Below, in pieces: positions 30,402-35,863 of a stretch of 35,863 nucleotides of DNA. How positions within the stretch are numbered: position 1 is the stretch's first letter; every line of letters starts with the position of its first letter. The notes beneath the pieces are model-generated. The model saw nothing but the letters and a program-made list of their open reading frames with translations, was not told the DNA's origin and did no database searches. Position numbers and translations under genes: made by a program. This DNA comes from an uncultured Peptoniphilus sp. Lineage in GTDB: Bacteria > Bacillota > Clostridia > Tissierellales > Peptoniphilaceae. The stretch is from the NCBI RefSeq assembly GCF_946998875.1, contig NZ_CAMQAY010000014.1, positions 1 to 35,863 on the forward strand, in the 5' to 3' direction.

Positions 30402-31748
30402 TTAGTATTGGCTTATGTCTTCAACTGTTTCTAGGGTGCCTATATATTCCCCATCCTCATAGACTGCAAGGTACTTAACAAGAATTTTCTTACCCTTAAT
30501 ATTCCTGCACACCACCAGACGGTCCTTCCTCTTGTTTTTAAAATCATCAAGCAAGGACTTAACCATTGGCACAACCTTTGGAGGGTGGCAAGAAGTTACA
30601 TCCCTATTTAAACAGGACTTAGGCCTAGGGAAAATCTTGTCTTCCCCCTCAGAATAAAATCTAACCAAGTCATCCTTATCTATAAAGGTAAGCTCGGCAT
30701 CAAGGGTCCTTAGGATTTGCATGGCCTCATTTAGCTTTAAACTTCCAGTTTCAAAGTCTAGACTTCCAGAAGAAATTTTTTCTTTTGGGGAAATTTCTTT
30801 AGGCTTGTAGTCCTTCCAAAGAGGAAGCTCACCCACTAGGTCTAGTCCATACTCCCCAAGGTCGCCATAGATTTTATTCCACTCTTCTTCTGTGAAGTTT
30901 TCCTTTAAAAGTGGGAAGAGAATACTTTCTTCCTTATAAATCATTTCATAAACCCTGTCTAAAATTTTATTGAGGTCCTCTTGGTTATAAGAATTTGCCT
31001 TAATAATCTTTGATAGGTCCCTTCTTATCTCGTCATCAACAGCCCACATTACATCACTTGGACCACTTATCTTGTACTTTGTCTTCAAAAGAGGGTAGAT
31101 GAGTCCAGCCTTTTTTCCATAGTGAGAATTTATTTTTAAAAGGTCACTTATCTTTTTTAGCTTGTCTTCACCTTCCTTAACCCCATCAGCCAAGGACTTA
31201 ATTTTTTTATTTTCTAAGCTTAAAATATTTAGGGGATGGCCAAGGATTTTTTCAAGGTCCTTTTGGCTCTCGTCTATAATATTGCTTTCGTGGAAGAGGG
31301 CAGAGTGGATGTCGCAAAGTTTTTGAACCTTTTCAAGGGGAAGACCACTTTTTATTAGGCTTTCTTCTGCCGCAACAATTTCCTTTGAAGAAACATCCTT
31401 AAAATTTTTAACAAAGTCACTTCTAACAGCCTCCAGGTCCTCGCCCTTGGAAACTCTTTCAATATAGGACTTTAAAAGCTCAAGCCTCTTGCCTTCATCT
31501 GAAGGATTATCTTGAGGATCTTGGTCTTCAATGAGATTAAAGCCTCCTTCCTGCAATTTTTCCCTAATTATGTCGAGGTCAATATTTTTTATTCCAGCTC
31601 CCTTTTTTATTGACACAATTTTTCCGACACTAGAAAGTGCCAAGGGATTTGTAATTTCACTAAAACCAATTTCCTTTAAGATATTTTTCAAGTCAGGATA
31701 TTTTTCCACAAGACTTGCCACAGGTTCATTTATACTTATATTTTTCAT
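30402..31748 (-). CDS. DUF438 protein with DUF1858, hemerythrin-like and PAS domains
   Basis: A 448-residue cytosolic, sensor-like protein. Order: DUF1858 (about 1-65; PVASLVEKYPDLKNILKEIGF), DUF438 (about 85-150), a hemerythrin/HHE-like helical bundle (about 150-295; LCDIHSALFHESN, NSHYGKKAGLIYPLLKTKY and YKEESILFPLLKENF give the His and Glu pattern of a di-iron site), and a C-terminal PAS domain (about 335-448) with the SCHPPKVVPMV motif and a GTLETVEDISQY end. This is the standard layout of DUF438 proteins in anaerobic firmicutes, thought to sense oxygen, NO or redox state; the output is unknown. An AGGAGG-type site precedes the ATG, in the duplicated promoter region. Confidence 0.88.
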   Translation of the reverse strand: MKNISINEPVASLVEKYPDLKNILKEIGFSEITNPLALSSVGKIVSIKKGAGIKNIDLDIIREKLQEGGFNLIEDQDPQDNPSDEGKRLELLKSYIERVSKGEDLEAVRSDFVKNFKDVSSKEIVAAEESLIKSGLPLEKVQKLCDIHSALFHESNIIDESQKDLEKILGHPLNILSLENKKIKSLADGVKEGEDKLKKISDLLKINSHYGKKAGLIYPLLKTKYKISGPSDVMWAVDDEIRRDLSKIIKANSYNQEDLNKILDRVYEMIYKEESILFPLLKENFTEEEWNKIYGDLGEYGLDLVGELPLWKDYKPKEISPKEKISSGSLDFETGSLKLNEAMQILRTLDAELTFIDKDDLVRFYSEGEDKIFPRPKSCLNRDVTSCHPPKVVPMVKSLLDDFKNKRKDRLVVCRNIKGKKILVKYLAVYEDGEYIGTLETVEDISQY

Positions 31749-31865
31749 ACTTCCTCCTTTATTTTATTTTTTTATTTATATACCCAAAGCAAGGCCTAAT
31801 ATAAATAAGTTTTTTAAAAATATCTTTTGTGTTAAAATAAAAACAGACATAGATAGGAGGTCACA
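31749..31865. repeat. Duplicated divergent promoter region, copy 2
   Basis: This spacer separates the DUF438 gene (left) from membrane protein B (right) and matches copy 1 at 29517-29634 in length, layout and a 46-nt core with 3 differences. It carries an extended -10 TGTTAAAAT (31830-31838). The dyad of copy 1 is lost here: the right half reads AAACAGAC instead of ATCACAAA. Confidence 0.85.
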
Positions 31866-32588
31866 ATGAGAAAATTTAATTACGGTTCAGTTATCCTTTT
31901 AATGATTTTAGGTGGAATTATAGCGAGAGTTTTTGAAAGAATTTATGACGGAAATCTTGCTGTAATTGGAACTATATTTGCTTGGATTATTAATTACATA
32001 ATCTGTAGAGGTCTTTTATATAATAGAGAAGGCAGCTTCAGTGAATATTTTAGAGGAATAAAGACAATTACGGGAAAAGTCTTCTTGATGAATATTTTAA
32101 TTGGTCTAATAAGTTCTGTTGCACTTTTATTTTCAGCTCTAACATCAGGAACTGGGGCTGTATTAACTGATGCTGGCATGAGAGGGATTTTATTAGCTGC
32201 ACTTTTATTTATTTTAGTAACAGTATTTCTTTCACTTATTTTTGCCTATTCAAATTTTGTCATGGCTGATGAGAGATATAGGGACCTTCCCTTTTTTACT
32301 TGCTTAAAACTTATTGCTAAGGCAGGCTTTAAGTTATTTTCTGAAACTTTTGTCATGGGCTTAAAAGTTTTTAAAGTTACAATTATTTCTTTAGTTGTTG
32401 CACTTATCATGATAATTCCTGCAAAGTCTATGCCAGAGCTTTCGACAGTATCCTTTATTGCCCTAATAGTTGCAGCAATAGCAGCTGTTATAGTGGGGCC
32501 AAACTATATTGCAAGACTTTCTGATATTTACTTAGATAATATCGAAGGCATTTTTGATGAAATAGGAGAAGAGAGAGAAGCCTTATAA
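31866..32588 (+). CDS. Multi-pass membrane protein B of a paralogous pair
   Basis: A 240-residue paralogue of the protein at 29635, with the same order of about six helices and the same conserved MRKFNYGS start, YIICRGLLY, EGSFSEYF, GIKTITGKVFLMNIL and MADERYRDLPFF segments. The most different parts are the third and fourth helices and the C-terminal acidic tail (ends EEREAL). The ATG has a TAGGAGGT site. The duplication includes its promoter, so the pair probably arose from a local copy of promoter plus gene. The family and function are not recognised; no catalytic motif is visible. Confidence 0.78.
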   Translation: MRKFNYGSVILLMILGGIIARVFERIYDGNLAVIGTIFAWIINYIICRGLLYNREGSFSEYFRGIKTITGKVFLMNILIGLISSVALLFSALTSGTGAVLTDAGMRGILLAALLFILVTVFLSLIFAYSNFVMADERYRDLPFFTCLKLIAKAGFKLFSETFVMGLKVFKVTIISLVVALIMIIPAKSMPELSTVSFIALIVAAIAAVIVGPNYIARLSDIYLDNIEGIFDEIGEEREAL

Positions 32589-32601
32589 GTTATATAAATT
32601 T

Positions 32602-32628
32602 TCCACTACTTAGCTAGTGGATTTTTTT
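32602..32628 (+). terminator. Intrinsic terminator after membrane protein B
   Basis: TCCACTA and TAGTGGA form a perfect 7-bp stem with a 6-nt loop followed by seven T residues. Confidence 0.92.
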
Positions 32629-32696
32629 ATTTTCTGCGTTTTTAAGAGAAATTTAAGAAAGTTTACTATAACTTAATAATAAAATTTTTAATTTAA

Positions 32697-32705
32697 TGTT
32701 ATCAT
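32697..32705 (+). promoter_or_regulatory. Extended -10 promoter candidate for DUF368 gene
   Basis: TGTTATCAT is an extended -10 (TGn plus TATCAT), 17 nt upstream of the ATG. The upstream sequence is A/T-rich without a clear -35. The leader would be very short. Confidence 0.4.
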
Positions 32706-32722
32706 AGAGGAATGGAGGAAGT

Positions 32723-33613
32723 ATGTTAATTAATGTTTTTCATGGTATGATTATGGCTCTTGCCGACTCCGTTCCTGGAGTGAGCGGCGGCACTATTGCC
32801 TTCATACTTGGATTTTATGATAAATTTATAGAAGCTCTCCACCTTTTTTTTGAGGGAGAGAAAAATAAGAGAAAGCCAGCCTTTTTTTATCTCTTAAAGC
32901 TTGGAGCTGGCTGGGTCTTTGGACTACTTTTGAGTATTTTTTTCCTGTCAGAATTATTTCAAAATGAAATTTATTTTATGTCATCGATTTTTTTGGGACT
33001 GACTACCATGTCTCTTCCCTTTGTAATAAATAGCGAAAGGGAAATTTTAAAAAAGCACAAAGAAGATTTTTACTTTATTTTTCTTGGGATCCTTGTAGTT
33101 GTCCTCTTAGTTTATTTTCGTGGCAAGAGTAGACTCATTGGAAATTTTGACTTAATAGAGCCCAATATTTTTGAGTATTTTTATTTATTCTTGGCAGGAG
33201 CTCTTGCAATTTCTGTCATGGTCCTACCAGGCATATCTGGCTCATCTATTTTACTAATAGCTGGAGTTTACATACCTGTCGTTGAAGCTGTGGGGGAAGT
33301 CCTTCGCTTTAATTTCGAAAAAATTTTGCCACTTTTTGTCATGTCTCTTGGCATATTATTTGGAATTTTTATGTCAATTCGAGTCATAAGAGATAGGATG
33401 AGGAGAAGTAGGGACAAGATGCTCTATCTAATAATCGGTATGATTATTGGCTCCCTTTATGCCATTATAATGGGTCCAACAACTATAGGGGGAAATCTTC
33501 CTCTTAGCTTAGAGACCTTTAGCCCTCTTGGATTTTTTATAGGAATAATAATTTTATTTATTCTTGAAATTATAAAAATAGTAACAGAAAAAAATAAGAC
33601 TGGGGAAAATTAA
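32723..33613 (+). CDS. DUF368 membrane protein, undecaprenyl-phosphate transporter candidate
   Basis: A 296-residue membrane protein with about eight helices. The two DUF368 signature segments are present, one in each half: DSVPGVSGGTIAFILGFYD (about 15-33) and MVLPGISGSSILLIAGVY (about 164-181), forming an internal pseudo-repeat of PGxSGxxI. Members of DUF368 (PopT) have been reported as undecaprenyl-phosphate translocases that recycle the lipid carrier for wall synthesis, an alternative to DedA-type UptA. GGAGG stands 5-6 nt before the ATG. The last codons are inside the left arm of the terminator. Function is transferred by family; the lipid-related neighbour dagK-like gene is compatible. 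Confidence 0.88.
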   Translation: MLINVFHGMIMALADSVPGVSGGTIAFILGFYDKFIEALHLFFEGEKNKRKPAFFYLLKLGAGWVFGLLLSIFFLSELFQNEIYFMSSIFLGLTTMSLPFVINSEREILKKHKEDFYFIFLGILVVVLLVYFRGKSRLIGNFDLIEPNIFEYFYLFLAGALAISVMVLPGISGSSILLIAGVYIPVVEAVGEVLRFNFEKILPLFVMSLGILFGIFMSIRVIRDRMRRSRDKMLYLIIGMIIGSLYAIIMGPTTIGGNLPLSLETFSPLGFFIGIIILFILEIIKIVTEKNKTGEN

Positions 33614-33627
33614 TCCTCAGTCTTTTT
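33596..33627. terminator. Bidirectional terminator overlapping the DUF368 stop
   Basis: AAGACTGGGGA and TCCTCAGTCTT form an 11-bp stem with one G-T wobble and a 7-nt loop. The left arm contains the final DUF368 codons. T residues follow on the plus strand, and an A run before it serves the convergent gene. Confidence 0.85.
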
Positions 33628-33640
33628 GTTTTCTTAAATT

Positions 33641-34477
33641 TTATAAATTTTTCGCAGAAAAAGTATCCCATTCTGATAGGTCGCCTGCCTCGTAGCCCTT
33701 TTTAAACCAGCGAGTTCTCTCTTCACTAGAGCCGTGAGTAAAGGATTCTGGTCTCACATAGCCCTGAGCTTTTTTCTGCAAGGTGTCGTCGCCAATGGAC
33801 CAGGCAGCTGATATTGCCTCGTCAATGTCTCCTGGGTCAAGATAGCCCTTGTCCTTTTGATATCTTGCAACTACTCCTGCAAGATAGTCTGCTTGAAGCT
33901 CTAGTCTAACTGTCAGTGCATTCCCATCTTTTTCAGATAATTTTCCCATCATCTCTTGGTACTGACTCATAATTCCCGTCACTTCTTGGACATGGTGACC
34001 AACCTCGTGGCTAATTACATAGGACAAGATAAAGTCGCCCTCATCTGCACCAAAGTCTCTTATAAGTGAATCGTAAAAGGATAAATCCATGTATATAGCT
34101 TCATCTCTTGAACAGTAAAAAGGTCCCATACCTGCACTTGCAAGACCGCAACCAGATTTTACTTGACCCTTAAATATTTTTAACTTAGGCTCTCTATAAT
34201 CTATTCCTTCATTTTTTAAAATAGAGTGCCAAGCATCTTCTGTATCTGCAAGAACTACAGATGAATAATCGTATAAATCTTGCTCCTTTTGTGAAAGTTC
34301 ATAATTTTGTGTACTTGTAGGTGCTGTGCCTCCAAAGCCAGAGCGAATTGCGTCCATTGGATTTCCCGTAAGTAAAAAAACTATTAGTGCCACTAGAAGT
34401 CCACCGCCGCCAAGGGCTACTCTGCCGCCTCTACTTCTTGATACATTTGAACTTTGTCTTCGTCCTCTCCATTTCAT
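33641..34477 (-). CDS. YpfJ-like neutral zinc metallopeptidase
   Basis: A 278-residue protein of the YpfJ/zinc metallopeptidase family (PF04228). It starts with MKWRGRRQSSNVSRSRGG, a basic cytosolic segment, then a single membrane anchor (about 20-37) and an outward catalytic domain. The zinc motif is HEVGH (157-161), with ELQADYLAGV near 198-207 supplying the third ligand. Cys110 and Cys122 flank the conserved SGCG...GPFYC segment and may form a disulfide. EERTRWFKKGYEAGD is the usual C-terminal motif. The length is normal. The ATG has a strong AAAGGAGGG site. Substrates are unknown in the family. Confidence 0.92.
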   Translation of the reverse strand: MKWRGRRQSSNVSRSRGGRVALGGGGLLVALIVFLLTGNPMDAIRSGFGGTAPTSTQNYELSQKEQDLYDYSSVVLADTEDAWHSILKNEGIDYREPKLKIFKGQVKSGCGLASAGMGPFYCSRDEAIYMDLSFYDSLIRDFGADEGDFILSYVISHEVGHHVQEVTGIMSQYQEMMGKLSEKDGNALTVRLELQADYLAGVVARYQKDKGYLDPGDIDEAISAAWSIGDDTLQKKAQGYVRPESFTHGSSEERTRWFKKGYEAGDLSEWDTFSAKNL

Positions 34478-34544
34478 AAAATCCCTCCTTTTTTTCTTCT
34501 ACCCAAAAAGCCATGAAAGAACTCTATTGGAATAAATTTGTCCA

Positions 34545-34550
34545 TATAAT
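34545..34550 (+). promoter_or_regulatory. -10 candidate for lipid kinase operon
   Basis: Perfect TATAAT 24 nt upstream of the ATG at 34574; no convincing -35 is visible. Confidence 0.4.
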
Positions 34551-34573
34551 ATAATTAATTATAAGTGGTTAAT

Positions 34574-35461
34574 ATGAAAAAACTTTTTATAATAAGTTCT
34601 AAGTCTGGCAGATCTTATGACAAGACTTTTGAAAGAGAACTTTTAAAATATTTTAAGGAAGATGAAATAAAAGTCACAGAGAAAGCTCATGATACAGTGA
34701 AATTTGCCCAGGACTTTAGGGACAGGGGCGGCGAAATTTTATTCATAAAAGGTGGCGACGGTGCCCTATCTGAAGTTGCCTCTGTCCTTTGTGGGAGCCA
34801 GACTTCTCTTGGACTCATACCTGGCGGCACAGGCAACGACTTTTCCAAAAATTTTTCTTACCATAATTTTAAGTTAGAAAATATTTTTGATTATGAAATT
34901 TCTCCCATTGACCTCATAGAAGTAAATGGAAAAATTTGCATCAATGTCACAAGTCTTGGCTTTGACACCAATGTCTTGAAGTATGCCTATGACATAATGA
35001 AGAGGAAAAAGCTTGGAGGCAGGCTGGGATATTTTTACGGCGTGGTAAAAAGCATCTTAAATTTGGAAAATGTAGACTTAAAAATTTCCTGCCTTGACGA
35101 AAAAAATGAAGAAGTAAATTTATCTGGCAGCTTTTTAATTTCTGCCCTTTGCAACGGCTCTTACTATGGCAATGGCTTTAACCCAGCACCAAAGGCAAAA
35201 ATTGATGATGGACTTTTAAATTTAATTTTGGCAGAGAAGATGAGTCCCCTTAGGATAGCAAGCTTATTTACTTCCTACAGAAGTGGAGACCACCTTGGGA
35301 AAAGTGGCGTGAGAGAAATTTTAACTAGGTCAGGGAAAATTTCATCAGAGAGAGAATTTTTATACAACATTGACGGAGAAATTTATTCTGCAAGGGATCT
35401 TGAGTACAGAATTTTGGAGAAAAAACTTAAATGGATTTATTTTAAAGGAGTGAAAAAATGA
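34574..35461 (+). CDS. Diacylglycerol kinase-like lipid kinase (YegS/DgkB family)
   Basis: About 295 residues from the ATG at 34574; a GTG at 34565 in the same frame is possible, and the ribosome binding site is weak for both. The catalytic domain has the nucleotide loop FIKGGDGALSEVASVL (GGDG motif) and LIPGGTGNDFSKNF, typical of the DAGK_cat fold; the second beta-rich domain has NVTSLGFDTNVL, ALCNGSYYGNGFNPAP and a late NIDGEIY motif. It phosphorylates diacylglycerol or a related lipid, returning it to phospholipid synthesis. The exact substrate (diacylglycerol, undecaprenol) is uncertain. The stop overlaps the next gene by 4 nt (ATGA). Confidence 0.9.
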   Translation: MKKLFIISSKSGRSYDKTFERELLKYFKEDEIKVTEKAHDTVKFAQDFRDRGGEILFIKGGDGALSEVASVLCGSQTSLGLIPGGTGNDFSKNFSYHNFKLENIFDYEISPIDLIEVNGKICINVTSLGFDTNVLKYAYDIMKRKKLGGRLGYFYGVVKSILNLENVDLKISCLDEKNEEVNLSGSFLISALCNGSYYGNGFNPAPKAKIDDGLLNLILAEKMSPLRIASLFTSYRSGDHLGKSGVREILTRSGKISSEREFLYNIDGEIYSARDLEYRILEKKLKWIYFKGVKK

Positions 35462-35863
35462 AAGTAGGAGTATTCGCAGGAACTTATGTGGACACAAAAA
35501 TGGGTGTGGACCTTTTAAATAAAAGGGGCTTTGAGCCACTGAGCTTTCCAATTTCTAAAAATCCAAAGGACCAATCTCTTCTTCAATATTATTCAAGAGA
35601 AGAGCTTACAAATATTGTTGAAGAAAAAATAAGGGAGGCAAAAAAAGAGGGGGCTGAAAAAATTTTTATCTACTGCAATTCTCTTTCTGCTTCCATAGAT
35701 GTGGAGGACTTAACCCGCCGTCAGAGTATAGAAATCATTACTCCCTTGGACTTTTATAGAAATCTCGACTCTTCCTATGAAGACATAGTGATTCTCTCAG
35801 CAAATTCAAAATCAGCCCACGGCATAGATAAAATTTTGTCAGAAAAAACTTTTAGAAACACAA
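35458..35863 (+). CDS. Asp/Glu racemase-like protein, 3' end cut by window edge
   Basis: An ATG at 35458 opens a frame that runs to the window end (135 residues visible). It begins MKVGVFAGTYVDTKMGVDLL and has IFIYCNSLSAS near 75-86, where Asp/Glu/hydantoin racemases carry the first catalytic cysteine (usually in a CNT context); here the context is YCNSLS. A following SREELTNIVEEKIREAKKEG helix and ITPLDFYRNL segment fit the fold. AAAGGAGTG inside the end of the lipid kinase gene is the ribosome binding site, and the 4-nt overlap indicates coupling. The second catalytic cysteine would lie outside the window, so enzymatic competence cannot be judged. Confidence 0.65.
   Translation, partial: MKVGVFAGTYVDTKMGVDLLNKRGFEPLSFPISKNPKDQSLLQYYSREELTNIVEEKIREAKKEGAEKIFIYCNSLSASIDVEDLTRRQSIEIITPLDFYRNLDSSYEDIVILSANSKSAHGIDKILSEKTFRNT

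Noticed and set aside
1..35863. tRNA, rRNA, CRISPR array, insertion sequence or attachment site
   Set aside because: No cloverleaf with GTTCRA arm, no regularly spaced repeats, no transposase and no terminal inverted repeats were seen anywhere in the window.

Overview
The window reads as chromosome of an AT-rich, low-GC Gram-positive anaerobe. The signs are a WalRK two-component system with YycH/YycI, a DnaD/DnaI-type helicase loader, an MprF lysyl-phosphatidylglycerol synthase, a clostridial/streptococcal-type one-chain PurL, strong AAGGAGG-type ribosome binding sites and AGA-rich arginine coding. Amino-acid and peptide genes (APC permease, M18 and M20 peptidases, aminotransferase) and a tartrate-type dehydratase suit an asaccharolytic Peptoniphilaceae/Tissierellia-like organism (Peptoniphilus, Anaerococcus, Finegoldia and relatives). 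That placement is inference, since no rRNA or marker search was possible. I saw no tRNA, rRNA, CRISPR array, insertion sequence or intact prophage.

Layout. 1-4939 (minus): an lrp-walR-walK-yycH-yycI operon, cut at the left edge. 5083-9197 (plus): GNAT acetyltransferase, DnaD-like primosome protein, DnaI-like ATPase, PLP aminotransferase and a small membrane protein, closed by a terminator. 9217-11290: NhaP2/CvrA-type cation/proton antiporter and a coiled-coil hypothetical. 11291-14472: AT-rich regulatory region, APC permease and M18 aminopeptidase. 14569-17810: alpha/beta hydrolase coupled to mprF. 17859-23166: purF-purL behind a promoter, a 41-codon leader ORF containing an intrinsic terminator, and a 20-codon ORF coupled to purF. 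23225-24438: M20 amidohydrolase. 24496-28739: AraC-type regulator, DASS transporter and TtdAB-like L(+)-tartrate dehydratase/fumarase, with a palindromic operator candidate. 28805-32628: DUF4298 protein, YvlD-like membrane protein, and two paralogous membrane proteins each behind a duplicated divergent promoter, with a DUF438/hemerythrin/PAS sensor between them. 32723-35863: DUF368 lipid-carrier transporter candidate, YpfJ-like zinc metallopeptidase, diacylglycerol-kinase-like lipid kinase and a truncated Asp/Glu-racemase-like gene.

How the genes work together. Several units concern the envelope: WalRK/YycHI (wall homeostasis), MprF (membrane charge), DUF368 (undecaprenyl phosphate recycling) and the lipid kinase. 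A second theme is use of amino acids and organic acids. The most notable non-coding signals are the purF leader with its embedded terminator, the duplicated divergent promoter plus membrane-protein gene at 29.5-32.6 kb, and a perfect 10-bp inverted repeat in front of the tartrate-type transporter.
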